From Ruminococcaceae bacterium UBA7030 (GTDB taxonomy: Bacteria > Bacillota > Clostridia > Oscillospirales > Acutalibacteraceae), in contig DLBD01000033.1 in the NCBI GenBank assembly GCA_002494125.1, positions 1-14,721 of the forward strand: 14,721 bases of DNA, in the 5' to 3' direction. Of this stretch, positions 1 to 6,844 are shown piece after piece. The notes under the pieces were generated by a model. That model had not been told where the DNA came from, made no database searches, and saw nothing but the letters and a program-made list of their open reading frames with translations. The position numbers were made by a program, and so were the translations under genes. Every line of letters starts with the position of its first letter. Within the stretch, counting starts at the first letter, position 1.

Positions 1-336
1 CCAGTCAAAAACAGGCATAAAGTTATAGCATATAACTTTAACACCGACCTTCGCAAGATTTCTGATAGAGGTTTTATAGTTTTCGATAAGCTTGTCACGA
101 GTAGGAAGACCGAGCTTGATATCCTCGTGGACATTTACACTTTCGATACATTCCATGGTAAGCCCCGCAGCTGTAATCTCATCGTACATTTTCTGCACGT
201 CCTCCATCTCCCAAGCTTCACCTGCAGGAAGATAATGGAGTGCCGGTACAACGCCGACAACGCCGGGGATCTGCTTGATTTGGTCAAGAGTTACCGTGTC
301 CTTATCCTTGCCAAACCAGCGAAAAGTCATTTGCAT
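1..336 (-). CDS. uxuA: Mannonate dehydratase UxuA, N-terminal part (continues past left edge)
   Basis: Seen: 112 codons run open from an ATG at 336 off the left edge. The translation begins MQMTFRWFGKDKDTVTLDQI, includes IPGVVGVVPALHYLPAGEAW and reaches IKLGLPTRDK and VICYNFMPVFDW. These are typical N-terminal blocks of UxuA, the Fe/Mn-dependent enzyme that dehydrates D-mannonate to 2-keto-3-deoxygluconate in the cytoplasm. The ATG at 336 is chosen because GGAGG (344-348) lies 7 bases upstream; an in-frame ATG at 330 would be too far from it. Roughly the last two thirds of a family protein of about 350 residues is missing, so the metal ligands cannot be checked. The product feeds KdgK and Eda encoded further right, but the gene is separated from them by two sporulation genes and has its own promoter. 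Confidence 0.93.
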   Translation of the reverse strand, partial: MQMTFRWFGKDKDTVTLDQIKQIPGVVGVVPALHYLPAGEAWEMEDVQKMYDEITAAGLTMECIESVNVHEDIKLGLPTRDKLIENYKTSIRNLAKVGVKVICYNFMPVFDW

Positions 337-361
337 AGCACTACCTCCGTAATATTTATTC

Positions 362-395
362 ATTATATTTTATCACATAAATTTAGTGCTTGCAA
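362..395 (-). promoter_or_regulatory. Promoter of uxuA (sigma-A type)
   Basis: On the minus strand, -35 TTGCAA (395-390) is followed after 17 bases by TAAAAT (372-367), preceded by a TG one base upstream, giving an extended -10. TATAAT at 367-362 overlaps it but would need a 22-base spacer. The predicted transcript begins near 360, giving a leader of about 25 bases with GGAGG. The promoter lies just downstream of the yqfD stop codon, with no hairpin terminator between, so some readthrough from yqfCD is possible. Confidence 0.6.
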
Positions 396-406
396 TAGAG
401 ATAGCA

Positions 407-1378
407 TTATTTTCCCCTGAGAACATAAGCGCCCTTCATTACGGCCTTCTCCTCATCAAGCTCTATTTCCTCGCTTTCATTGACTATTTCATAATCCGAA
501 AGTTCCTGCTTTTTGAGCAGTTCAAGCTTTTTTCTCGCAAGAGCTTCAAGCTCGTCATCATCAAGCGTATACGGGTTTGCAAAATAAAAGGTCTGCACCG
601 TTTTTTCAATTGATATAGGTATAGACACACCGTTTACTCTAAGCGGCGTAAGTGTTTTGGATTCTGCGTCACCGCGTGCCTGATTAATGTAAAGCGGGAT
701 ATGAAGTGAAAAGAAATTCAGCGTGTAATAGTTTTTTATATCCCTTACTGTCATTTTACTTTGCTGCCTTTGCGCAGTGACCTCAAGCTCCTTTCTTTCA
801 ACCGATATCCCTTTAAGGTCGTTTTCGTCATAATCCATATCCGGTGGCAATGCCTGCGTTATTTCAAGAACGGCTTTTGCACCGTCACGGTTTATATGAG
901 CCCACGCAACATTATTAAAATCACGCAATATAAGCCATGAAAGCCTGTCTCTGTCGACAGCACTCCACATAGTGCCTGATTTAAGCCCATTGTCCTCAAG
1001 ATAGTATTCAAGCGTATTTGTTGATGTTTCATCATTTCCGACAATCTCAACCGACCAGACAAAGCAGTTGAGAAATGCTATTATCAAAACAAATGCGAAT
1101 AGCCCGACAAAGAAGCCGAGCCTGTATTTTATATCGGGAAGGAGAAACGGCAGACCGCATTTTTTATAAATACGAACAACGCCACCACTTTTCAAAGCGA
1201 TAGTGTGTAGTTTTTTATATGCCGCCGGTGAGCACATTGCATAGACCGTATCATCCTTCTTTTTTATATCACGCAGATTTATCCCTTCGTTAAAACAGAT
1301 ATTAAGAAACCGCTCTGAAAACCCGCCGCTGAAAGTAAACTTTACATATCCTAAAATGAATGAAAAAAGCCTTGTCAA
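407..1378 (-). CDS. yqfD: YqfD-family sporulation protein, short form
   Basis: 323 residues. YqfD is a membrane-associated protein of the Gram-positive sporulation programme, produced in the mother cell under sigma-E in Bacillus subtilis and needed for efficient sporulation; its biochemical role is unknown. Seen: an N-terminal domain (about 1-85), one clear membrane helix (about 87-108, GFFVGLFAFVLIIAFLNCFVW), then an extracytoplasmic part starting EIVGNDETSTNTLEYYLEDNGLKSGTMW, which matches the family's usual region after the helix. A glutamate/lysine-rich C-terminus follows. It starts with ATG overlapping the yqfC stop as ATGA. Odd: the family is usually close to 400 residues. Here the text passes from EITQALPPDMDYDEN (about 172-186) almost straight to VTAQRQQSKMTV (about 200-211), so the usual intervening domain is missing. 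No frame disruption is visible. Confidence 0.85.
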   Translation of the reverse strand: MTRLFSFILGYVKFTFSGGFSERFLNICFNEGINLRDIKKKDDTVYAMCSPAAYKKLHTIALKSGGVVRIYKKCGLPFLLPDIKYRLGFFVGLFAFVLIIAFLNCFVWSVEIVGNDETSTNTLEYYLEDNGLKSGTMWSAVDRDRLSWLILRDFNNVAWAHINRDGAKAVLEITQALPPDMDYDENDLKGISVERKELEVTAQRQQSKMTVRDIKNYYTLNFFSLHIPLYINQARGDAESKTLTPLRVNGVSIPISIEKTVQTFYFANPYTLDDDELEALARKKLELLKKQELSDYEIVNESEEIELDEEKAVMKGAYVLRGK

Positions 1379-1632
1379 GATGAAAACTCCATTGAAATAA
1401 TGTCACCCTCCACAACTGCGCCTTCACGAGTGAACGAGTTAATTTTAAGATCGCTTCCCCGAAACGTAATAATCTGACTGCCAAGACTCACAACAATTCT
1501 GTCCTCGCAGTATTCAAGAATACTCTGAAGCCCGTCAACAAGGCACTCCCGCCCGCTCATCTCAAGCCTCGGACTTCCGAAAAGCATATCATATTCACTT
1601 TTTTCACTGCTTTTTGCCTTATAAATTTTCAT
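1375..1632 (-). CDS. yqfC: YqfC/YabP-family sporulation protein
   Basis: 85 residues, a small protein of the YabP/YqfC family that regularly precedes yqfD in spore formers. Family features seen: RLEMSGRECLVDGLQSILEYCEDRIVVSLGSQIITFRGSDLKI, a compact beta-rich block with the conserved 'I..Y....I.....' spacing, then a short C-terminal strand ending VVEGDIISMEFSS. There are no membrane segments or signal peptide. The ATG at 1632 has only a weak upstream sequence (GGTGAT), in contrast to the strong GGAGG sites of neighbouring genes, which suggests low or stage-specific expression. The stop overlaps the yqfD start by four bases, so the two are co-translated. In Bacillus the pair lies next to phoH-type genes; here it stands between hexuronate genes. 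Confidence 0.85.
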   Translation of the reverse strand: MKIYKAKSSEKSEYDMLFGSPRLEMSGRECLVDGLQSILEYCEDRIVVSLGSQIITFRGSDLKINSFTREGAVVEGDIISMEFSS

Positions 1633-1646
1633 TTTATCACCAATAA

Positions 1647-1675
1647 AATATATGCTGCATTAGTGATAAAAATTA
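1647..1675 (-). promoter_or_regulatory. Possible sigma-E-like promoter for yqfCD
   Basis: On the minus strand TAATTTT (1675-1669) is separated by 14 bases from CATATATT (1654-1647). The B. subtilis sigma-E pattern, as I recall it, is KMATATT, about 14 bases, then CATACANT, so each box has one mismatch. The idea fits the role of the genes. Against it: the region is AT-rich, where such matches occur by chance; the -35 box overlaps the terminator tail of eda; and the transcript would start only about 8 bases before the ATG. Confidence 0.3.
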
Positions 1676-1704
1676 TAAAAAGGAGTGATGTTTCATCACT
1701 CCTT
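1665..1704 (-). terminator. Rho-independent terminator of the uxaC-kdgK-eda operon
   Basis: A perfect 11-bp stem, AAGGAGTGATG (1680-1690) with CATCACTCCTT (1694-1704), closes a 3-base loop. Read on the minus strand it is followed by TTTTTATAATTTTTAT. It lies 9 bases after the eda stop codon, so it ends the hexuronate operon and insulates yqfC. Confidence 0.9.
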
Positions 1705-1712
1705 AATACTTT

Positions 1713-2366
1713 TTATTTCATCTCCGCTCTTGCTTCCTTGATCCTTTCAACAAAGAGCTTGCCTGTTTGAGTAATCTTGTCATAGTCGCCGGTCTTTGCA
1801 CCTGCGGTAAGGCTTGAACCGGCACCGACTGCGATTGCGCCTGCCTTTATCCAATCCTTAACGTTATCAACATCAACACCGCCCGACGGCATCATAACTG
1901 CGTGAGGGATGGGACCATGAATATCCTTTATGAAGCGAGGACCTGCAAGATCACCCGGGAACACCTTAAGTACATCAGCACCGCACTCCATAGCCTGAAC
2001 AGCTTCTGTCGGAGTATAGATTCCGGGCATTGATGGAACGCCGTAACGGTTACAGCACCTAACTGTTTCAGGGTCAAAGTAAGGCGCAACGATATATTCG
2101 GCGCCTGCAAGAATAGCAATTCTTGCGGTTGCGGCATCCATAACAGTACCTGCACCGATAATTATTTCACCCGAGTTGTACTTTGCTCTCATTGCCTCAA
2201 TAAGCTTGTCAGCGTGCGGCACTGTGAAAGTAAGCTCAATAGCGGCAACTCCGCCTGCAATACAAGCGTCTGTAATCTTTTCAGCCTGTTCGATTGACGT
2301 TGCACGGACAACTGCAACAATACCAACCTCCTGAATTTTTGCAAGTGTTTCAATTTTATTACTCAT
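1713..2366 (-). CDS. eda: 2-dehydro-3-deoxy-phosphogluconate (KDPG/KHG) aldolase
   Basis: 217 residues, the usual length of this small (beta/alpha)8 class I aldolase, which splits KDPG into pyruvate and glyceraldehyde-3-phosphate as the last step of hexuronate breakdown. Seen: IVAVVRA (16-22), IELT with Glu44 (general acid/base), GAGTV (71-75), Schiff-base Lys134 in DVLKVFP, and the phosphate loop PSGGV (160-164) followed by GAGSSL. The residue matching E. coli Arg49 is Thr (IELTFTVPHA), a form I recall from Thermotoga-type enzymes. The ATG at 2366 is chosen because AAAGGAG ends 6 bases upstream. An in-frame TTG at 2393 would add nine residues but has no binding site and lies in a hairpin. 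It is the last gene of the uxaC-kdgK-eda operon, though a repeat-filled gap separates it from kdgK. Confidence 0.95.
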   Translation of the reverse strand: MSNKIETLAKIQEVGIVAVVRATSIEQAEKITDACIAGGVAAIELTFTVPHADKLIEAMRAKYNSGEIIIGAGTVMDAATARIAILAGAEYIVAPYFDPETVRCCNRYGVPSMPGIYTPTEAVQAMECGADVLKVFPGDLAGPRFIKDIHGPIPHAVMMPSGGVDVDNVKDWIKAGAIAVGAGSSLTAGAKTGDYDKITQTGKLFVERIKEARAEMK

Positions 2367-2387
2367 AATAAACTCCTTTATATTTTC

Positions 2388-2405
2388 GGGCAAGCACAGT
2401 TGCCC
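2388..2405 (-). repeat. Short hairpin in the leader of eda
   Basis: GGGCAA (2388-2393) and TTGCCC (2400-2405) form a 6-bp stem with a 6-base loop, about 10 bases upstream of the eda ribosome binding site. On the minus strand the element reads GTAAGGGCAACTGTGCTTGC followed by CCG. From memory this resembles the small GTAGGGC...GCCCG repeats scattered through intergenic DNA of gut clostridia, but I cannot verify that here. It is not followed by a T run, so it is not a terminator. Confidence 0.5.
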
Positions 2406-2430
2406 TTACAAAATTATGCTTAATAATAGT

Positions 2431-2610
2431 TATGCGACCGAGCCTGATTTTAAGCGTAATGCTGCATAACGGAAAAAGTTGTTTGAAAATCTGCGGATTT
2501 TTTCGTTAGGCAAGGCTTGGTGAAAATCAGGTCGACTGGAGCATATACGTTATATGTGACCGAGCCTGATTTTCAGCATAACAAGGCATAACGGAAAAAG
2601 TCGCGATTTT
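2431..2610. repeat. Cluster of three ~50-bp repeat units (two direct, one inverted) between kdgK and eda
   Basis: Copy A (2431-2479) and copy B (2553-2601) share 42 of 49 bases, including GACCGAGCCTGATTTT and GCATAACGGAAAAAGT. A third, more diverged unit at 2487-2534 is inverted. Its complement reads CGACCTGATTTTCACC, then GCCTAACG and AAAAAATCCGC, matching the same blocks with small gaps. Between the inverted unit and copy B lies a palindrome CATATA-CGT-TATATG (2542-2556), so these two can fold as one long imperfect hairpin. Copy B ends 7 bases before the kdgK stop codon, seen from the eda side. No reading frame of note, no transposase. The whole 242-base gap 2367-2608 is accounted for by this cluster and the 2388-2405 hairpin. 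Confidence 0.85.
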
Positions 2611-3706
2611 ATCTTTGCACACGAGCGCCTGCGCCATTAACCTTTGCCTCAACCTCCTTAAGAGAAGCCATTGAGGTATCGCCTGGCGTGGTCATTGCAA
2701 GAGCGCCGTGAACTACGCCGTAGTTTACTGCTTTTTGAGGGTCAGCGTAGGTCATAAGGCCGTAGATAAGACCTGAGGCAAAGGAATCGCCGCCGCCTAC
2801 ACGGTCGAGAATTTCAAGACCGGGATACTCGAGCGAATTATAGATTTTGCCGTCAGCCCAGCAAATTGCTTTCCAGTCGTTTACAGTTGCAGTCTTAACT
2901 GTTCGCAGGGTTGTTGCGATAACCTTGAAATTAGGATAAGCCTTTGTAACGGTTTCAATCATTTTGTAGTAACCGTCCATATTAAGCTCCTTGAGATCGG
3001 CGTCGTTACCTTCAACCTCAAAGCCGAGAGAAGCGGTAAAGTCCTCTTCGTTGCCAATCATAACGTCGACATACTTTGCTATTTCACGGTTAACCTCCTG
3101 CGCTTTTGCCTGACCGCCGATATCCTTCCAGAGTGAAGGGCGATAGTTGAGATCGTAGGAAACGATTGTGCCATACTGCTTTGCCTTTTTGACAGCCTCG
3201 ATAACAGTTTCAGCGGCAGTTTCGGAAAGAGCAGCATAAATACCGCCGGTGTGAAGCCAACGCACACCGAGTGTGCCAAAGATGTAATCCCAGTCAATAT
3301 CACCCGGCTTAAGCTGTGATGCAGCTGTATTACCTCTGTCGGAAGCGCCGACTGCACCACGGATACCAAAACCGCGCTCGGTAAAGTTTATACCGTTTCT
3401 GACAGTTCTGCCAATACCGTCGTACGGTACCCATTTGATGAGAGAAGTATCAACGCCGCCCTGGAGGATTAAATCCTCCATAAGATATCCTATTTCGTTT
3501 TCGGCGAAAGCGGTTACAACAGCCGTCTTTAATCCAAAGCAACGGCGAAGGCCGCGGGCAACATTATATTCTCCTCCGCCTTCCCATGCTCGAAATGAGC
3601 GGGCTGTTTTGATTCTGCCCTCACCCGGGTCAAGTCTGAGCATAATTTCGCCAAGTGAAATTTCGTCAAACATACATTCATCTTTTGGTCTGAGTTTTAA
3701 GTCCAT
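2609..3706 (-). CDS. kdgK: 2-keto-3-deoxygluconate kinase, PfkB family
   Basis: 365 residues, somewhat long for a PfkB sugar kinase (usually 310-350). It probably phosphorylates 2-keto-3-deoxygluconate with ATP to give KDPG, the substrate of Eda. Seen: GEIMLRLDPGEGRI near the N-terminus, substrate-side EGGGEYNVARGLRRCFG, DLNYRPSLW in the middle (typical of KDG kinases), and the PfkB signature DRVGGGDSFASG with catalytic base Asp307 near the C-terminus. The ATG at 3706 follows GGAGG by 8 bases; an internal Met at residue 12 has no such site. It lies 18 bases downstream of uxaC, clearly in the same operon. Substrate assignment rests on neighbours as well as sequence; another keto-sugar kinase activity cannot be excluded. 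Confidence 0.9.
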   Translation of the reverse strand: MDLKLRPKDECMFDEISLGEIMLRLDPGEGRIKTARSFRAWEGGGEYNVARGLRRCFGLKTAVVTAFAENEIGYLMEDLILQGGVDTSLIKWVPYDGIGRTVRNGINFTERGFGIRGAVGASDRGNTAASQLKPGDIDWDYIFGTLGVRWLHTGGIYAALSETAAETVIEAVKKAKQYGTIVSYDLNYRPSLWKDIGGQAKAQEVNREIAKYVDVMIGNEEDFTASLGFEVEGNDADLKELNMDGYYKMIETVTKAYPNFKVIATTLRTVKTATVNDWKAICWADGKIYNSLEYPGLEILDRVGGGDSFASGLIYGLMTYADPQKAVNYGVVHGALAMTTPGDTSMASLKEVEAKVNGAGARVQR

Positions 3707-3724
3707 AGTCTTATCCTCCGTATA

Positions 3725-5125
3725 TTAAAAATTGAAATAATTTATAGCGTTATTAAAGCAAATACCCTGAATAATCTCTTTAACGATTTCCTCATCATAG
3801 GCATACCAGCCGTCCTCAATCCAGTCGCCGATAAGAGAGCACATAATTCTTCTGAAATACTCATGTCTGCCATATGAGGTAAAGGAACGTGAATCCGTTT
3901 CCATACCTACGAATTTGCCAAGCACACCGAGGTTTGCAAGTGATTTCATCTGCGCGGTCATACCGTCCATAGTGTCAAGAAACCACCATGCAGGACCGAA
4001 CTGAATTTTGCTTTGCGCATCACTACTCTGGAAATTACCAAGCATAGTAGCAAGCACGGTATTGTCCTTGTCGTTAAGATTGAAAAGAATTGTTTTGGGA
4101 AGAGCGTCACGACTGTTGAGAGCGTCAAGGAAACGTGAAAGGTTTTTTGCAATTTCAGCGTCCCCGACTGAATCAAAGCCGGTGTCAGCGCCCAAAGCTG
4201 CAAACATTTTTGAATTGTTGTTTCGCATAGCACCGATATGGATTTCCATTGCCCAGCCGAGTGAATGATACTTTTCACCGAGGCAGAGCATAACGGCTGT
4301 TCTGTATTTATCAGCCTCGCAAACGCTCAAGCTGTGACCATTCAATGCCTTTTCAAAAATCTCGTCAAGCTCGTCATCACCTGCTGTTTCAAACGGCACA
4401 TAATCAAATGCCTGGTCGCTAACCTTACAACCGACTTCATTAAAATAATCTGCCCTTTTGCAAAGCGCGGTTTTCACATCGCTTACAGTTTTGATTTCAA
4501 CGCCGCTAACATCAGAAAGCTTTTTGATATAATCTGCAAAATCAGGAGCAAGAATATTTACAGCCTTATCCGGTCTGAAACTCGGAAGCACCTTACAGTC
4601 AAAGCCTTCAACATTTTTGAGAAGCTTATGATACTTAAGGTCATCAACCGGGTCGTCGGTTGTGCAAACAACCTTTACATTACTTCGCATAATAAGGCTC
4701 TGCGGTCTGAAATCGTTTTCTGCCATTGCTTTGTTTGCACGTTCAAAAATATCATCGGCTGTTTTTGCATTGAGCGGAGTGTCAATGTTAAAATACCTTT
4801 GAAGCTCAATATGAGCCCAGTGATAAAGCGGGTTGCCGATACAATACTGAAGAGTATAGGCAAACTTTTCAAACTTTTCTTTAGGTGAAGCATCGCCTGT
4901 GCAATATTTTTCCTCAACGCCGCAGCTTCTCATAGCACGCCATTTATAATGGTCGCCTGAAAGCCAAATGTCGCTTATATTCGCATAAGGCTTATTTTCA
5001 TAGATTTCCTTCGGACTTAAATGGCAGTGATAGTCGCATATCGGCATATCCTCTGCAAACTCGTGGAAAAGCTTTTTTGAGCATTCGCTGTCAAGCAGAA
5101 AATCATTATCCAAAAAATTCTTCAT
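3725..5125 (-). CDS. uxaC: Glucuronate (uronate) isomerase
   Basis: 466 residues, the normal length for UxaC, a cytoplasmic amidohydrolase-fold isomerase that converts D-glucuronate to D-fructuronate (and D-galacturonate to D-tagaturonate). Seen: metal-site motif CDYHCH with His33 and His35, SPKEIYENKPYANISDIWL, CTTDDP in the middle, AMEIHIGAMRNNN, and the C-terminal block METDSRSFTSYGRHEYFRRI. The ATG at 5125 follows AGAGGT by about 7 bases. First gene of the operon uxaC-kdgK-eda, with a strong promoter at 5187-5159. No pathway regulator (GntR or LacI type) is encoded in the window, and no shared operator with uxuA was recognised. Confidence 0.96.
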   Translation of the reverse strand: MKNFLDNDFLLDSECSKKLFHEFAEDMPICDYHCHLSPKEIYENKPYANISDIWLSGDHYKWRAMRSCGVEEKYCTGDASPKEKFEKFAYTLQYCIGNPLYHWAHIELQRYFNIDTPLNAKTADDIFERANKAMAENDFRPQSLIMRSNVKVVCTTDDPVDDLKYHKLLKNVEGFDCKVLPSFRPDKAVNILAPDFADYIKKLSDVSGVEIKTVSDVKTALCKRADYFNEVGCKVSDQAFDYVPFETAGDDELDEIFEKALNGHSLSVCEADKYRTAVMLCLGEKYHSLGWAMEIHIGAMRNNNSKMFAALGADTGFDSVGDAEIAKNLSRFLDALNSRDALPKTILFNLNDKDNTVLATMLGNFQSSDAQSKIQFGPAWWFLDTMDGMTAQMKSLANLGVLGKFVGMETDSRSFTSYGRHEYFRRIMCSLIGDWIEDGWYAYDEEIVKEIIQGICFNNAINYFNF

Positions 5126-5158
5126 AACTGACCTCTGTATAAATAATTAATCATAGTT

Positions 5159-5187
5159 ATTATATACTTATATTATTTTTAATTCAA
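5159..5187 (-). promoter_or_regulatory. Promoter of the uxaC-kdgK-eda operon
   Basis: On the minus strand TTGAAT (5187-5182), a 17-base spacer and a perfect TATAAT (5164-5159). Transcription should start near 5152, leaving a leader of about 27 bases. An imperfect AT-rich dyad, TAATAAC-TATGATTA, overlaps the -10 box and start point and could be an operator, but it is weak. Confidence 0.75.
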
Positions 5188-5198
5188 TAACTAAATTC

Positions 5199-5236
5199 AA
5201 AAAAGCACTTAGAATTCTATAATTCCAAGTGCTTTT
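5199..5236 (-). terminator. Rho-independent terminator of the GlpA-like operon
   Basis: Arms 5201-5216 and 5221-5236 pair over 16 bp (one G-U in the minus-strand RNA) around a 4-base loop, followed on the minus strand by TTTTTT. It begins 8 bases after the stop codon of the DUF1667 gene and separates that operon from the uxaC promoter just downstream. Confidence 0.92.
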
Positions 5237-5243
5237 GTTATGA

Positions 5244-5591
5244 TTATTCAACCGCTTTACAGGTAACAAAATCAATACCAGTGTCAAATAGATTTTTTAT
5301 AACGACCTCGCCAAGCGGTGCAGGCGTCTTAAGAACAACGCCGTCCAGAAGCTCCATAGCCTCAAACATCTTGCCTTTCGGTATGGCTCCGTTAGTCTTT
5401 ACGGGACAACGTGGAGTTTCAGCACTGTCGGTCCTTACGGTTGAGGTTACAACCCTTGTCGGATTTCGAAGCTCGTTTACTCCGTAAACCTCGCCTCTCG
5501 GGCAGGAATTGCCGGTAACCTTATACCCGTTTTCATCGTCAACCTTTAAATGACAACCTCTCGGGCAGGTGATACAAATTAATTCTTTCAT
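5244..5591 (-). CDS. DUF1667 small cysteine protein, partner of the FAD dehydrogenases
   Basis: 115 residues, full length for the DUF1667 family, which is known mainly as the third gene after glpA-like and FAD/NAD oxidoreductase genes in anaerobic Firmicutes. Seen: ICITCPRGCHLKV with Cys6, Cys9 and Cys13, and Cys30 in NSCPRGE, giving C-x2-C-x3-C...C, the spacing used for a [4Fe-4S] cluster near the N-terminus of molybdopterin oxidoreductases. Further cysteines lie in PRCPVK and near the end in TCKAVE. I infer an iron-sulphur electron-transfer subunit; the family has no settled function. There is no membrane segment. The ATG at 5591 overlaps the preceding stop as ATGA and follows GGAGG, so it is translated with its neighbour. 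Confidence 0.85.
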   Translation of the reverse strand: MKELICITCPRGCHLKVDDENGYKVTGNSCPRGEVYGVNELRNPTRVVTSTVRTDSAETPRCPVKTNGAIPKGKMFEAMELLDGVVLKTPAPLGEVVIKNLFDTGIDFVTCKAVE

Positions 5592-6844
5592 TCCTCTACC
5601 TCCTCTGCCGATACGGTGATTTCATCGCTCATAACAGCGTCAAGAAGAGCTCTTGTAAGTCGAACTCTTTCCATTTCACCGGGTGCCATATGCGCACGCT
5701 TTACGTGAACAAGAACTCTGTCGCCCTCTTTTACGGTGATTGCGCTTGTGCCGAAAATTTTTCTCGGACGAAAATAAATTTCTGCGTCCATAGCCTCTCT
5801 GTGTATTTTGGAAGGAACGATAAAGCCTACGCCCTCCCCTTCCTTTACGGAAATATGATTTTTTCTTGATCGTTCGCCGAGCTTTACATATTCAGCGGCA
5901 GCTCTGCCCGCCTTCTGACTTTCACCGGTTACATAGTCTACAAGATCGTGAACATGAACAACATTGCCGCAGGCGAAAATTCCCTCTGCCGAAGACTCCA
6001 TATTTTCATAAACCGCAACGCCGTTTGAAGCAGCGTCGATGTCGATACCGGCTGTTCTTGTAAGCTCATTTTCAGGAATTAAGCCAACCGAAAGAAGAAC
6101 TGTATCGCAGTCAAAGTCAATTTCAGTTCCGGCAATCGGCTTTCTGTCCGGACCCACTTTTGCAATTGTAACACCCTCAACCCTGTTCTTACCTCTGATA
6201 TCGGTAATCGTGTGTGAGAGATAAAGCGGAATATCAAAATCGTTAAGACACTGAACAATATTTCTCTGAAGTCCGCCTGAATATGGCATCAGCTCAACGC
6301 AGGCAAGCACTTTTGCACCCTCAAGAGTCATTCGTCTTGCCATTATAAGACCAATATCGCCCGAGCCTAAAATTACGACTCTTTTTCCGACCATATGACC
6401 TTCGATGTTTACATAGCGCTGTGCGGCACCCGCTGTGAGAATACCTGCGGGGCGTGTTCCGGGAATTGATATAGCGCCTCTTGTCCTCTCTCTGCAGCCC
6501 ATTGCAAGAACAATGGATTTGGCGTTAAGAATCTGATATCCCTTTTCCGGATTTATGCAGTGAACCTCTTTATCAGTTGTAACCTCGAGCACCATAGTAT
6601 CTGTCATAACTTCAATACCTGTGCCGTCAAGCATATCAATAAATCTTGACGCATATTCGGGACCTGTCAGCTCTTCCTTGAAATAGTGAAGACCAAATCC
6701 GTTGTGGATACACTGGTTAAGAATACCGCCAAGCTCCTTATCACGCTCAACGATAAGTATTTTTTCAAGCCCTTTTTCGTGGGCAGCAATGGCAGCGGCA
6801 AGACCGGCAGGACCTCCGCCGACAACAATTAAATCGTAAATCAA
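5588..6844 (-). CDS. FAD/NAD-dependent oxidoreductase (second subunit of the GlpA-like module)
   Basis: 418 residues, two-dinucleotide-binding-domain flavoprotein. Seen: FAD-binding VVGGGPAG (7-14) at the N-terminus; LNQCIHNGFG (42-51); AMGCRERTRG (115-123); RPAGILTAGAAQ, typical of the HcnB/sarcosine-oxidase-alpha-like group; a second nucleotide site VVILGSGDIG (156-165); and the C-terminal FAD loop GIFACGNVVHVHDLVD. It probably passes electrons between the GlpA-like subunit and NAD or another carrier; the acceptor is not evident. It starts with TTG at 6844: the next in-frame ATG is far inside and AGGGAGGG lies 8 bases upstream. The start overlaps the glpA-like stop, and its own stop overlaps the DUF1667 start. 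Often annotated as GlpB-like by position, although E. coli GlpB is a different protein type. Confidence 0.87.
   Translation of the reverse strand: MIYDLIVVGGGPAGLAAAIAAHEKGLEKILIVERDKELGGILNQCIHNGFGLHYFKEELTGPEYASRFIDMLDGTGIEVMTDTMVLEVTTDKEVHCINPEKGYQILNAKSIVLAMGCRERTRGAISIPGTRPAGILTAGAAQRYVNIEGHMVGKRVVILGSGDIGLIMARRMTLEGAKVLACVELMPYSGGLQRNIVQCLNDFDIPLYLSHTITDIRGKNRVEGVTIAKVGPDRKPIAGTEIDFDCDTVLLSVGLIPENELTRTAGIDIDAASNGVAVYENMESSAEGIFACGNVVHVHDLVDYVTGESQKAGRAAAEYVKLGERSRKNHISVKEGEGVGFIVPSKIHREAMDAEIYFRPRKIFGTSAITVKEGDRVLVHVKRAHMAPGEMERVRLTRALLDAVMSDEITVSAEEVEE

Noticed and set aside
337..390. Inverted repeat AGCACTA ... TAGTGCT around the uxuA promoter
   Set aside because: Seven-base arms 40 bases apart; the upstream arm lies outside the predicted transcript, so no RNA hairpin, and an operator role has no support.
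2367..2393. N-terminal extension of Eda from a TTG at 2393
   Set aside because: No ribosome binding site; the segment overlaps a hairpin and the eda binding site itself. The ATG at 2366 is well placed.
2431..2610. CRISPR-like array
   Set aside because: Only three units, in mixed orientation, diverged and without regular spacers; no cas genes.
4265..4888. 207-codon plus-strand open frame
   Set aside because: It lies wholly opposite uxaC, has no ribosome binding site or recognisable family, and its composition is that of an antisense shadow of a clear gene.
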